A DNA stretch of 48,845 bases from CAYVTZ01 sp964454685 (GCA_964454685.1 CAYVTZ010000022.1:1-48845), one strand, 5' to 3'. Positions 6,583 through 15,548 are shown, counted from the stretch's first letter. Made by a program: numbers and translations. Notes: generated by a model from the sequence alone, not told the origin.

Positions 6583-8667
6583 ATGGACATGGTATTATTG
6601 GCACCCATCGGCGCGGCGATTGCTTTGATTTTTGCAGCGCTGACCGCAAAGGGCGTACTGAAAAAATCGGAGGGCGGCGACAAGGTGAAAAAAATCGCGG
6701 CTGCAATCCGGCAGGGCGCGAACGCCTATCTGAAGCGACAATACAAAGGCGTTGCCATCTTTTTTGTGATTGTGACGGTGGTATTGGCGATTTTGGCTGC
6801 GACAGGCTATTTCTCGCCATTTGTGCCGGTCGCGTTTTTAGTGGGCGGTATTTTTTCCGCGATGTCCGGCTTCATTGGCATGAAGATTGCGACGGCAGCT
6901 AATTCGCGAACGGTGACGGGCGCAAAGCAGAGCTTAAACTCCGGACTGCGCGTGGCATTTTCTTCCGGTGCAGTCATGGGAATGACAGTGGTTGGACTGG
7001 GGTTGGCGTATTTGGCGGCGTGGTACTTTATTCTGCGCGCGGTGTATGCGGGGCTGCCGGAGACCGAACAAGTGGCGCGGATTGCAAGCGAAATGCTGAT
7101 GTTTGGCATGGGTGCATCCTGTATGGCGCTGTTTGCGCGTGTGGGCGGCGGCATTTTTACCAAGGCGGCGGATGTAGGCGCGGACTTGGTGGGCAAGGTG
7201 GAAGCCGGCATTCCGGAGGATGATCCAAGGAACCCTGCAACCATTGCGGACAATGTGGGCGACAATGTAGGCGATGTAGCCGGCATGGGCGCTGACTTAT
7301 ATGAATCGTACGTGGGCGCGATTATTTCGGCAGGCGCACTCGCGGTTGCGGCGGGGCTTGGCGGCATGGGTCTTGCGCTGCCGATGGTGATGGCGGCGAT
7401 TGGCATTATTGCCAGTGTGGTCGGGACATTTTTTGTTAAGACCAAGGAGGATGCATCGCAAAAGAGCTTGCTCGCGGCGCTGCACAAAGGCGTTTATGTT
7501 GCGGCGATCATCATTGGCGTGGTGAGCTTTTTCCTCGTGCAAAACATGCTGGGCATGGAAAATATCGGGGTATACGCGGCGATTCTCAGTGGGCTGGTTG
7601 CGGGCATCGGCATCGGATTTTATACAGAATATGTGACGAGCGATCACTTCAAACCAACACAGAAGCTGGCAGACGCGGCGACGACGGGTCCCGGAACGAC
7701 GATCATTGAAGGGATCGCGCTGGGAATGAAGTCTACTGCTTGTCCGGTGATTATTGTAGTAATCAGCGTTATGGTGAGCTTCTTTGCGTCGGGTGGCGCA
7801 GATAGCTTCCAGCTGGGGCTCTACGGCGTTGCGATTTCGGCGGTGGGCATGCTTTCTACGCTGGGTATTACACTGGCGACGGACGCATATGGCCCGGTGG
7901 CGGACAACGCGGGCGGACTGGCGGAAATGAGCGGGGAACCGCATGAGGTGCGGGATCGTACAGACGCGCTGGATTCGCTTGGCAACACCACAGCGGCGAC
8001 AGGAAAAGGCTTTGCAATCGGTAGTGCGGCACTGACGGCGCTGGCGCTGATTGCGGCATTTGCGGATCAGGTGACGATGATTGACCCGAAGGCACTGAAC
8101 CTATCCTTACTGAACCCGCCGCTGTTGATGGGATTATTTATTGGCGCGATGCTGCCCTTCCTGTTCTCGTCGATGACGATGAACGCAGTGGGAATTGCGG
8201 CGCAGAAAATCGTGTTTGAGGTGCGCAGACAATTCAAAGAAATCAAGGGAATCATGACGGGGGAAGCAGAGCCGGACTATGCTTCCTGCGTGGATATTTG
8301 TACGAGAAGTGCGCAAAAACAGATGTTGGCTCCGGCGATTCTTGGATTTGCGGCTCCCATTGTGGTGGGCTTGGTGCTGGGCGTGAACGGTGTGATTGGT
8401 ATGCTGGCAGGCGCGACCGCCTGCGGATTTGTGCTGGCGGTGATGATGTCCAACTCCGGCGGTGCGTGGGACAATGCAAAAAAACACATCGAGACAGGCA
8501 AGCACGGCGGCAAAGGCTCTGAGGCGCATAAAGCTGCGGTAGTGGGAGATACGGTGGGCGACCCCTTTAAGGACACCTCCGGCCCTTCACTGAACATTCT
8601 GATCAAGCTGCTTTCTATGGTGGCGGTGGTGTTTGCGTCCTTTATTGTCGGAAACTCACTCATGTAG
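6583..8667 (+). CDS. hppA: K+-dependent membrane-bound pyrophosphatase (H+ or Na+ pump)
   Basis: The 694-residue polytopic protein hydrolyses pyrophosphate and pumps H+ or Na+ across the cell membrane. The catalytic block at about residues 197-240 is clear: DVGADLVGKVE, EDDPRNPATIADNVGDNVGD and DLYESY, with the Asp/Lys set that binds Mg-PPi. The signature GNTTAATGKG (467-476) has Ala at 471 and Gly at 474, the pair found in K+-dependent enzymes; K+-independent ones carry Lys and Thr. The conserved C-terminal GDTVGDPFKDTSGP block is complete. Whether it pumps Na+ or H+ cannot be decided without aligning the gate residues. GGGGAGG precedes the ATG. Pyrophosphate-driven pumping is common in energy-limited anaerobes. 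Confidence 0.95.
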   Translation: MDMVLLAPIGAAIALIFAALTAKGVLKKSEGGDKVKKIAAAIRQGANAYLKRQYKGVAIFFVIVTVVLAILAATGYFSPFVPVAFLVGGIFSAMSGFIGMKIATAANSRTVTGAKQSLNSGLRVAFSSGAVMGMTVVGLGLAYLAAWYFILRAVYAGLPETEQVARIASEMLMFGMGASCMALFARVGGGIFTKAADVGADLVGKVEAGIPEDDPRNPATIADNVGDNVGDVAGMGADLYESYVGAIISAGALAVAAGLGGMGLALPMVMAAIGIIASVVGTFFVKTKEDASQKSLLAALHKGVYVAAIIIGVVSFFLVQNMLGMENIGVYAAILSGLVAGIGIGFYTEYVTSDHFKPTQKLADAATTGPGTTIIEGIALGMKSTACPVIIVVISVMVSFFASGGADSFQLGLYGVAISAVGMLSTLGITLATDAYGPVADNAGGLAEMSGEPHEVRDRTDALDSLGNTTAATGKGFAIGSAALTALALIAAFADQVTMIDPKALNLSLLNPPLLMGLFIGAMLPFLFSSMTMNAVGIAAQKIVFEVRRQFKEIKGIMTGEAEPDYASCVDICTRSAQKQMLAPAILGFAAPIVVGLVLGVNGVIGMLAGATACGFVLAVMMSNSGGAWDNAKKHIETGKHGGKGSEAHKAAVVGDTVGDPFKDTSGPSLNILIKLLSMVAVVFASFIVGNSLM

Positions 8668-8678
8668 AGGGCAAAAGG

Positions 8679-9084
8679 ATGGGAAAACAGATTAAAACGA
8701 TGGTGGTGTGCGCACTGCTTACGCTGTTGCTCTTGGTGATTGCGGGATGTGCCCCTGAGATCGGACTTTTACGAAGAAAAGTATGATTTGGGATGTCAAG
8801 TCTTAGAGTATGTGGATGACTATCTGCAAAAAGGGGAACCCACCGAGACGCTCTCACCCAAGATTGAGCGGTTGCAAGATAACATCAGTGCAGTGGATGC
8901 GGAGGACAGTGATCCTGTGGCAAGCACGCGCTTATCCGCTGCGGTGAATGATGTAAACTATCAGATGAAGATGCTGGCGCTGAAGGAGGAATATTCCAGA
9001 GTAGTAGAGGACGATGAACGAAAAGCAAATGTAGCGGATTTGCAGAAGGCAAGAGGAAAGCTTGCCGGGGTATTGAAAAAATAA
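8679..9084 (+). pseudogene. small lipoprotein gene broken by a +1 frameshift
   Basis: ATG 8679, 12 bases after hppA, opens with a textbook lipoprotein signal: MGKQIKTMVV, then a hydrophobic run ending in LLLVIAGC (lipobox cysteine 24). That frame stops after 36 codons. The adjoining +1 frame carries a coherent, charged helical protein of about 105 residues (SDFYEEKYDLGCQVLEYV onward to 9084) that has no start or ribosome site of its own. Removing one base joins them; the run of four C at 8752-8755, right after the lipobox, is the simplest place. It is therefore either a recent frameshift, a sequencing error, or a programmed shift. The mature part has no recognised domain. Confidence 0.7.
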
Positions 9085-9125
9085 AAGAAAGAAGCCCTTC
9101 TAACGTTGCGTCGGAAGGGCTTCTT
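9076..9125 (-). terminator. intrinsic terminator of the glycosyltransferase gene (minus strand)
   Basis: GAAGCCCTT (9091-9099) pairs with AAGGGCTTC (9115-9123), extended by two A-T pairs. On the minus strand the stem is followed by a T-rich tract (complement of 9076-9088). On the plus strand only a short T-rich stretch follows, so it may act weakly for the lipoprotein gene too. Confidence 0.85.
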
Positions 9126-9128
9126 GCG

Positions 9129-10076
9129 TTATCGCCGTAATATTTTATCGATGATATATTTGGGTCTGCGTTTGGATTCCATATAAGCTTTTCCGACATA
9201 TTCCCCCACGATGCCGATGGCAAGCAACTGTAAGCCTCCCAGCAGCCACACGGACATCATGACGCTTGTCCAGCCCACTTGCGTATTACCGAGTGCGTTT
9301 TGCACCAGCGAATAAATAAGCATGACCAGACTGACCGCAAAAATGATGACGCCCACCGTGGTGATGATGCGGATGGGCTTAACAGAGAAGGATGTGATGC
9401 CGTCAAAGGCAAATGCGAGCATCTTTTTGAGCGGGTATTTGGATTCGCCCGCAAAACGCTCTCCGCGCGCATAGGTGACTTCGGCTGTCTTGAAACCGAT
9501 TTGCGTGACGATGCCGCGCAGGAATAAATTGACCTCGCCATATTCACGCAGCGCCTGTAATGCGCGTTTGCTCATCAAACGATAATCCGCGTGATTATAT
9601 ACCACTTCCGCGCCCATAGCGCTCATCAGTTTATAAAACAGTTGCGCGGAGGTGCGCTTGAACCCGGTATCCGTGTCGCGGTTATCCCGCACACCATAGA
9701 CGATGTCGCAGCCTTCGAGATAGCGCTGCATAAACTGATCGAGCACCTCGATATCATCTTGTAAATCCGCATCCAGTGAAATAGAAACATCGCACAGTTC
9801 GCCTGCCGTCATGAGACCTGCAAACAGCGCGTTTTGATGCCCTTTGTTGCGCGCCAATTTAACGCCTGCAACGCGCTCATCTTCCTGACACAATTTAGAA
9901 ATAATGTCCCATGTGGCATCTTTGGAACCATCGTCTACATACAGAATGCGGCTTTCGGGTGAAATAAGCTCCGCGGCCAGCATGCGCGATAGTTTGTCTG
10001 TTAACCGCCGGTTGGTTTCGGTGAGTACTGCTTCTTCATTATAGCATGGCACTACCAGATATAAAATGTTGTGCAT
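9129..10076 (-). CDS. family 2 glycosyltransferase, bactoprenol-type (GtrB/YkcC-like)
   Basis: The 315-residue protein has a GT-A fold domain: LVVPCYNEE at the start, ILYVDDGSKDATW (nucleotide binding), KLARNKGHQNAL, and the metal-binding DADLQDD. Two membrane segments follow at the C-terminus (about 237-260 and 270-295, PIRIITTVGVIIFAVSLV and MSVWLLGGLQLLAIGIVG). This build is that of enzymes which load a sugar onto undecaprenyl phosphate for cell-surface modification. The start MHNILYLV at 10076 is chosen because the upstream open frame lacks homology and AAGGATG lies before it. It diverges from asnS and has its own promoter. Confidence 0.9.
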   Translation of the reverse strand: MHNILYLVVPCYNEEAVLTETNRRLTDKLSRMLAAELISPESRILYVDDGSKDATWDIISKLCQEDERVAGVKLARNKGHQNALFAGLMTAGELCDVSISLDADLQDDIEVLDQFMQRYLEGCDIVYGVRDNRDTDTGFKRTSAQLFYKLMSAMGAEVVYNHADYRLMSKRALQALREYGEVNLFLRGIVTQIGFKTAEVTYARGERFAGESKYPLKKMLAFAFDGITSFSVKPIRIITTVGVIIFAVSLVMLIYSLVQNALGNTQVGWTSVMMSVWLLGGLQLLAIGIVGEYVGKAYMESKRRPKYIIDKILRR

Positions 10077-10173
10077 CCCATCATCCTTACCTTGCAGCGT
10101 TAGGTACGCCACAAACGTTTTTTCTCGGAAGCCGCAACGAATACGGAATCCATGAGTCATGTTTTCTAAAAAT

Positions 10174-10202
10174 ATTGTAGCTTGTTTTGGTGGAATGTGC
10201 AA
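10174..10202 (-). promoter_or_regulatory. promoter of the glycosyltransferase gene
   Basis: On the minus strand TTGCAC (10202-10197) is followed by 17 bases and TACAAT (10179-10174). It lies about 100 bases upstream of the chosen start. Confidence 0.65.
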
Positions 10203-10228
10203 GGGAAATGATATTTTACAAGCGCATC

Positions 10229-10257
10229 GTGACAATATGGGAGAATTGTGGTATAAT
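10229..10257 (+). promoter_or_regulatory. asnS promoter
   Basis: GTGACA (10229-10234), 17-base spacer and perfect TATAAT (10252-10257) with an extended TGG before it. The leader is only about 50 bases, which leaves no room for a T-box. Confidence 0.8.
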
Positions 10258-10313
10258 GCTTGCAATCGTCCGCACGGGACGTAGTATTGGGCAAGGCATG
10301 AGAGGATAAAGAA

Positions 10314-11681
10314 ATGAAACACACAGAGATCAAAGAAGTACGGTCAGCCAGAGAAATTGGTACAACACAGACGGTTTGCGGATGGGTGAGAACCTCACGC
10401 GATTCCAAAAATGTTGCGTTTTTAGAACTGAATGACGGTAGCTGCCTTGCGAATTTGCAGATCGTGCTGGAGAAAGAAAAGTTGGGGGACGTGGCGGCGT
10501 ACATGCGATTGGGCGCAGCATTGATGATTGAAGGTGCAATCAGCGAGACCCCGAACGGCGAGGTGGAGTTGTCGGCGGCGGAGGTGACGGTGTTGGGAGA
10601 CTGCCCGCTGGAATACCCGCTGCAAAAGAAGCGGCATACGCTGGAATATTTGCGCAGCATTCCGCATCTGCGGCTGCGTACCAAAACCTTTAATGCGGTA
10701 TTTCGTGTGCGCAGCGTGGTTTCGATGGGAATACATGAGTACTTTCAAAGCAACAATTATATCTATGTGCACGCGCCTATCATCACGGGCAGTGACTGTG
10801 AAGGCGCCGGAGAGGTATTTCAGGTGACGACCAACGGATTTGCGCCTGAGATCAAGACCGAGGAAGAATATGACGCGACAGATTTTTTTGGGAAGCGCGC
10901 AGGGCTTTCCGTTTCGGGGCAGTTGGAAGGCGAAGTGTGTGCGCTGGCACTTGGAAAGATCTATACATTCGGCCCCAGTTTCCGTGCGGAGAACAGCAAC
11001 ACGCCCCGCCATTTAGCAGAATTTTGGCACATTGAGCCGGAAATGGCGTTTATGCAGCTGCCGGAAGTGCTGGAAGTGGCGGAGCAGATGTTCTGCTATG
11101 TGATCAAAAAGGTGCTGGATCAATGTCCCGACGAGATCGCGTTTTTTGAGCAGTTTTACGAAAAAGGGCTGCGCGAAAAACTGGAGCACGCAGTGGCAGA
11201 GCGATTTGGCGTGATTACTTACACCGAGGCAATCGAAGTATTGAAGCAATCGGGCGTTCAGTTCCAATATCCGGTGGAGTGGGGCTGTGATTTACAGACC
11301 GAGCATGAGAAATATATTGCGGAGAAGCACTTTAACAAGCCGGTATTTGTGATTGATTACCCCAAAGAGATCAAATCTTTCTATATGAAGCAAAATGACG
11401 ACGGTAAGACGGTTGCGGCGAGCGACTTACTGGTGCCGGGCGTTGGAGAGCTGATTGGCGGCAGTGAGCGTGAGGCAGATTTGGAGAAGCTGCTGGCGGC
11501 GATGCGCGATCGGGGAATGAATTTAGATGATTATGAAAACTACATTGCCTTGCGCCGGTTTGGCAGCGCACCGCATGGCGGATTTGGGCTGGGGCTGGAG
11601 CGCATGGTGATGTATGCGACGGGTATGAGCAACATCCGTGACGTGATTGTGTATCCACGGACGGTGAATTCGCTCATATAA
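10314..11681 (+). CDS. asnS: asparaginyl-tRNA synthetase
   Basis: The 455-residue class IIb enzyme charges tRNA-Asn with asparagine. An N-terminal OB fold (VCGWVRTSRDSKNVAFLEL, residues 21-39) binds the anticodon. The catalytic domain shows motif 2 (FGPSFRAENSNTPRHLAEFW) and motif 3 (GGFGLGLERMVMYATG, near the C-terminus). The FRAENS motif and SVSGQLEGE favour AsnS over AspS. AGAGGATAAAG precedes the ATG. The gene stands alone between its promoter and terminator. Its presence means direct Asn charging, though an amidotransferase route elsewhere is not excluded. Confidence 0.95.
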   Translation: MKHTEIKEVRSAREIGTTQTVCGWVRTSRDSKNVAFLELNDGSCLANLQIVLEKEKLGDVAAYMRLGAALMIEGAISETPNGEVELSAAEVTVLGDCPLEYPLQKKRHTLEYLRSIPHLRLRTKTFNAVFRVRSVVSMGIHEYFQSNNYIYVHAPIITGSDCEGAGEVFQVTTNGFAPEIKTEEEYDATDFFGKRAGLSVSGQLEGEVCALALGKIYTFGPSFRAENSNTPRHLAEFWHIEPEMAFMQLPEVLEVAEQMFCYVIKKVLDQCPDEIAFFEQFYEKGLREKLEHAVAERFGVITYTEAIEVLKQSGVQFQYPVEWGCDLQTEHEKYIAEKHFNKPVFVIDYPKEIKSFYMKQNDDGKTVAASDLLVPGVGELIGGSEREADLEKLLAAMRDRGMNLDDYENYIALRRFGSAPHGGFGLGLERMVMYATGMSNIRDVIVYPRTVNSLI

Positions 11682-11694
11682 CAATTTACAAATC

Positions 11695-11732
11695 AGACAC
11701 CCGCCGCGCTGATTGTGGTTGGGTGTCTTTTT
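11695..11732 (+). terminator. asnS terminator
   Basis: AGACACCC (11695-11702) pairs with GGGTGTCT (11721-11728), followed by a T-run to 11732. It lies 13 bases after the asnS stop. Confidence 0.85.
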
Positions 11733-11761
11733 GAAATAAAATATGAAAAGAGGGAATGGAA

Positions 11762-12496
11762 TTGAAAGAAAACATTTATGACAAAGAAAGCTTTTTTGAA
11801 AAGTATGGACAGATGACGCGCTCGCAAATGGGATTGCAAGGCGCAGGCGAATGGGAAACGTTGAAAAAACTGTTGCCCGACTTTAAAGACAAGCGTGTGT
11901 TGGACATTGGTTGCGGATATGGCTGGCATTGCATTTATGCGATGGAGCAGGGCGCTGCGTCGGTGGTGGGCATTGACCTGTCCGAGAAAATGCTGGAGGT
12001 GGCGCGCGAAAAGACACAGTTTTCGCAAGTGGAGTATCGGTGCATGGCGATGGAGGACATGGACTTTGCGCCGCAAAGCTTTGATGTGGTGTTAAGCTCG
12101 TTGGCATTTCACTATGCAGCGGACTTTGACATGATTGTAAAAAAGGTGTTTGACTTTTTAAAGCCGGGTGGTGAGTTTATCTTTTCTGCGGAGCACCCTG
12201 TGTTTACCGCGCAGGGCTCGCAGGACTGGCATTATGCGCAGTCGGGCGAAATCATGCACTTTCCGGTGGATCGGTACTTTGACCAAGGGAAGCGCACGGC
12301 AAATTTTTTGGGTGAGGCTGTGGTCAAGTACCACAAGACGTTAACGACATACGTAAATGCGTTGCTCAAAAACGGTTTTTTGATTCGCGGGCTGGAAGAA
12401 CCGCAGCCGACTGCTGAAATGTTGCGCGAAATTCCGGGGATGCAAGAGGAATTGCGGAGGCCGATGATGCTGATTTTGGCGGCGCAAAAGGGATGA
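11762..12496 (+). CDS. class I SAM-dependent methyltransferase
   Basis: The 244-residue protein has the Rossmann SAM-binding domain: motif I VLDIGCGYGWH (about residues 41-51), VVGIDLSEKML (motif II with the acidic ribose contact), and FDVVLSSLAFHY (motif IV). The substrate is unknown; the C-terminal part fits small-molecule methyltransferases of the methyltransf_11/25 type. The frame has ATG at 11756, but AGAGGG ends only one base before it; the in-frame TTG at 11762 has a 7-base spacing and is taken as the start. No partner gene is near. Confidence 0.88.
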   Translation: MKENIYDKESFFEKYGQMTRSQMGLQGAGEWETLKKLLPDFKDKRVLDIGCGYGWHCIYAMEQGAASVVGIDLSEKMLEVAREKTQFSQVEYRCMAMEDMDFAPQSFDVVLSSLAFHYAADFDMIVKKVFDFLKPGGEFIFSAEHPVFTAQGSQDWHYAQSGEIMHFPVDRYFDQGKRTANFLGEAVVKYHKTLTTYVNALLKNGFLIRGLEEPQPTAEMLREIPGMQEELRRPMMLILAAQKG

Positions 12497-12760
12497 CTGC
12501 GGGATGATGACAGCAAGAACGTGATGCTTGGAATTGCCTGACCCGACCGATCCGGTACCGGATGAGGCGCCGGAAGCGCAGAAGGCGATTGCCTTAATCT
12601 CCATACAGGATGGATAACGAGCTGTGAGGAAAACGTTGTATTGCGCAAGGAGAACACACCGTAAGGGATGCCACGCAACAGCGGCATAAAGCTAAATACC
12701 TCCGCCATCGGAGCGCAAGATGCGCAATCGGTGGCAGAGGTGTTTTTTGCTGAGATCGTG
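12497..12760. other. intergenic stretch, no gene recognised
   Basis: Short open frames occur on both strands but none has a start with a ribosome site. One plus-strand frame around 12530-12617 reads a Pro/Asp/Glu-rich string (PDPTDPVPDEAPEAQKAIAL) between stops and may be a remnant. No terminator with a T-run is seen between these convergent genes. Confidence 0.3.
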
Positions 12761-13480
12761 CTATTCCTTTGCATCCCACAGATGATAGGTTGCGGTGTTT
12801 TGAATTGCCGCGAAGATGTTTTCCGCTGCCTGCGGGTTCAAGGAATTGAGGTATTGCGTAATTTCCTTTGCCTGCTCGCGCTTGGTAGAAAAGTCGATGG
12901 GGCAGGGGTTTTTGGCGATGGGTACATCGCAGGAGCGCACGGCGCTGATGATATCCTGTTCCCGCGCGAATACAAAAGGGCGGATGAGCGTGATATCCGA
13001 GCGGCTGAGATATGTTTTGGGTGAAAAGGTATTGATACGGGATTCGTACATCATACTCATCAAAAAAGTGTGCAATACATCGTCCGCGTGGTGCGCAAAT
13101 GCCGCCTTGTTGCAACCGAGCTGCTTGGCGCGCTCATACAACGCGCCTTTGCGCATTTTGGCACACAGGGCACAGGGATTTTTTTCCTTGCGGATGTCGA
13201 ACACGATTTCGGAAATTTGCGTCTCAATGATTTCGCAGGGCACACCCAGCGATTGCGCATATTCACGAATCACGGGCGTGGCGTAGTTGCCAAAGCCGAG
13301 GTCTACCGTGATGGCGATGATCTCGTAATCCTTCTTTTTGAATTTCTGATAGAGCGTGAGCGCATAAAGCAGCAGCATGGAATCCTTACCGCCGGACAGC
13401 CCCACGGCAATTTTGTCACCATCTGCGATCATGGAAAAACGTTCGTCCGCGCGACGCAGACAGCCTAAAATCTTTCGCAT
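12761..13480 (-). CDS. ttcA: TtcA-family tRNA 2-thiocytidine biosynthesis protein
   Basis: The 239-residue protein is a PP-loop ATPase: SGGKDS at 29-34 binds ATP. Cysteines C103 and C106 (CALC) and C193 (NPCPID) match the three ligands of the [4Fe-4S] cluster in TtcA, the enzyme that thiolates C32 of certain tRNAs. TilS lacks these cysteines, so the TtcA group fits better, though other TtcA-like proteins of uncertain substrate share the motifs. AAAGG precedes the ATG. It is a single gene that converges with the methyltransferase. Confidence 0.85.
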   Translation of the reverse strand: MRKILGCLRRADERFSMIADGDKIAVGLSGGKDSMLLLYALTLYQKFKKKDYEIIAITVDLGFGNYATPVIREYAQSLGVPCEIIETQISEIVFDIRKEKNPCALCAKMRKGALYERAKQLGCNKAAFAHHADDVLHTFLMSMMYESRINTFSPKTYLSRSDITLIRPFVFAREQDIISAVRSCDVPIAKNPCPIDFSTKREQAKEITQYLNSLNPQAAENIFAAIQNTATYHLWDAKE

Positions 13481-13592
13481 TGTAAACCTTTCGTGAACTT
13501 TTTGATATCGGTAGACATTATATCACAAGTACGATAGAATGTTAACCGATGCGTGAAAACGTGAATATTAAAATAATAGGAGAAAAGATTTT

Positions 13593-14066
13593 ATGAGTAC
13601 AACTCTTGCGGCATGGATGACATTCGGCATTTCGATGTTGCCGCTGGCGGAATTGAAGGTGGGCATTCCATTCGGGGTAGGGAACGGGCTGCCGCTGCTG
13701 ATGACATATTTAATCGCACTACTGGGATCGTGTCTGCCGGCGCCGTTTATTATTTTCTTCATTGAAAAGATTTTGCGTTGGATGCAACGAAGCAAGGTTA
13801 AATTTTTCAACAAGTTTTCCAACTGGTTGTATGGCAAGGTGGACAAGCATCGTGATAAGGTAGACAAATTCGGCTATTGGGGCGTACTCATTTTTGTTGC
13901 AATCCCGTTGCCGGGCACAGGCGTTTGGACAGGATCACTGATTGCAAGTGTACTGGGGTTAAAACCAATCAAATCCCTGATCTTTGTTTTGATTGGCAAT
14001 GCGATTGCGGGTGCAATCATGCTGGCATTCTCCGGCGTATTCTTCCATGGGCTGTTGGGCGGATAA
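13593..14066 (+). CDS. small multidrug-export family membrane protein (COG2426)
   Basis: The 157-residue membrane protein has the pattern of the family named putative small multidrug export protein: a membrane segment with LPLAELKVGIPFGVGNGL, a second segment (PLLMTYLIALLGSCLPAPFI), a cytoplasmic basic loop, and two C-terminal segments with FVAIPLPGTGVWTGSL. The GTGVWTGS and ELKVGIPFG motifs are diagnostic. Despite the name, transport activity is not established for most members. AGGAGAAAA precedes the ATG. Confidence 0.85.
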   Translation: MSTTLAAWMTFGISMLPLAELKVGIPFGVGNGLPLLMTYLIALLGSCLPAPFIIFFIEKILRWMQRSKVKFFNKFSNWLYGKVDKHRDKVDKFGYWGVLIFVAIPLPGTGVWTGSLIASVLGLKPIKSLIFVLIGNAIAGAIMLAFSGVFFHGLLGG

Positions 14067-14292
14067 AAAAGCCGTGTTTTTAATGGGAAAGACAGAAAAA
14101 GGTTTGTATTTCAGAGGAATCTTTGGTAAAATATAATTTACTGGCAAATGCTTCTGCTTTGCGAGCGTTTGCGACATGCGCGGCGGCGGTGTGATGCTTG
14201 CTGTTGTGGCAGATTTTTGTGCGCATAAATGTTGTTAGAAAATATGGATATAGATGGTGCGCTGCACCACAAGGAACAATGGAGGTTAAAAC
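14067..14292 (+). promoter_or_regulatory. metK upstream region: -10 box and small hairpin, no S-box
   Basis: A TATAAT (14132-14137) without a good -35 would give a leader of about 150 bases. Near the start codon TGGTGC (14255-14260) pairs with GCACCA (14264-14269) over a 3-base loop, 24 bases before the ATG and close to the ribosome site GGAGG. The conserved core of the SAM-I (S-box) riboswitch, common before metK in Firmicutes, is not present. Confidence 0.4.
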
Positions 14293-15465
14293 ATGAGAAG
14301 ATTATTTACTTCGGAATCTGTGACTGAGGGGCATCCGGATAAGGTTTGCGACCAGATTTCTGATGCGGTTTTGGATGCGATTCTGGAGCAGGATCCTGAC
14401 GCGCGCGTGGCGTGCGAAACTGCGGTCAACACAGGTCTTGTGCTGGTGATGGGCGAGATTACGACGAATGCGTATGTGGACATCCCCAAGATTGCGCGTG
14501 AGACCATCAAACAAATTGGATTTGACAAGGCGGAATACGGCTTTGACGGCGACACCTGCGGCGTGCTGACCAGCATTGACGAGCAGTCCCCCGACATTGC
14601 GATGGGTGTGGACAAGGCGCTGGAAGCGCGTGAGGCGGACAACGAGGACAACGGTGCGGGCGATCAGGGTATGATGTTTGGATTTGCCTGCAACGAGACA
14701 TCCGAATATATGCCGATGCCGATTTATTTGGCACACAAGATGTCTAAGCGTCTTTCTGACGTGAGAAAGAGCGGACAGATCGAATATCTGCGACCGGATG
14801 GAAAATCGCAGGTGACGGTGGAATATGACGAACATTGGATGCCCAAGCGTGTAGACACGGTGGTGCTTTCCACACAGCACGATCCTGAAGCGACACAGGC
14901 AACCATTCGCAAGGATATGATCGAGCAGGTGATCAACGAAGTGATTCCGGCGGAGCTGATGGACGAGGATACCAAGTTCTTTGTGAACCCGACCGGACGC
15001 TTTGTCATTGGCGGACCGAAGGGCGACAGTGGTCTTACGGGCAGAAAAATCATTGTGGATACATATGGCGGCATGGGACGCCATGGCGGCGGTGCATTCT
15101 CCGGTAAGGATCCGTCCAAGGTGGACAGAAGTGCGGCGTATGCGGCGCGTTATGTTGCAAAGAACATTGTGGCGGCAGGGCTGGCGGAAAAATGTGAAGT
15201 GCAGCTTGCTTATGCGATCGGCGTTGCGCGTCCGGTTTCCGTATTTGTGGAAACATTTGGAACGGGCAAAATGCACGGTACGGAAATTGCGGACATCATC
15301 ACCAAAATTTTCGATTTGCGCCCCAAGGCGATCATCGACAGATTGCAGCTTAGAAAGCCGATTTACAGACAGACTGCGGCATACGGCCACTTTGGACGTA
15401 GCGATTTGGATCTGCCGTGGGAGAGACTGGACATGGTGGACGCGATCAAAGCGGAAATTAAATAA
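14293..15465 (+). CDS. metK: S-adenosylmethionine synthetase
   Basis: The 390-residue enzyme makes S-adenosylmethionine from methionine and ATP. Conserved blocks are SESVTEGHPDKVCDQISD at the N-terminus (ATP and Mg), GAGDQGMMFGFA (methionine-site hexapeptide GAGDQG), NPTGRFVIGGPKGDSGLTGR, and GGGAFSGKDPSKVDRSAAY (P-loop-like). The length is normal. ATGGAGG precedes the ATG. It heads a same-strand group with recD2, comF and a GNAT gene; the gap to recD2 is about 80 bases, so co-transcription is likely but not certain. Confidence 0.97.
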   Translation: MRRLFTSESVTEGHPDKVCDQISDAVLDAILEQDPDARVACETAVNTGLVLVMGEITTNAYVDIPKIARETIKQIGFDKAEYGFDGDTCGVLTSIDEQSPDIAMGVDKALEAREADNEDNGAGDQGMMFGFACNETSEYMPMPIYLAHKMSKRLSDVRKSGQIEYLRPDGKSQVTVEYDEHWMPKRVDTVVLSTQHDPEATQATIRKDMIEQVINEVIPAELMDEDTKFFVNPTGRFVIGGPKGDSGLTGRKIIVDTYGGMGRHGGGAFSGKDPSKVDRSAAYAARYVAKNIVAAGLAEKCEVQLAYAIGVARPVSVFVETFGTGKMHGTEIADIITKIFDLRPKAIIDRLQLRKPIYRQTAAYGHFGRSDLDLPWERLDMVDAIKAEIK

Positions 15466-15548
15466 GGCAGACGAAACTTGAAATGGAATCCTTTGGTGGG
15501 CGCACGTCTGCCAAAGGATTTTCTGCATTGTGGGAAAGCGGGGAGCGC

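Noticed and set aside
10258..10313. T-box leader before asnS
   Set aside because: The promoter leaves only about 50 bases of leader, and no T-box core sequence is seen.
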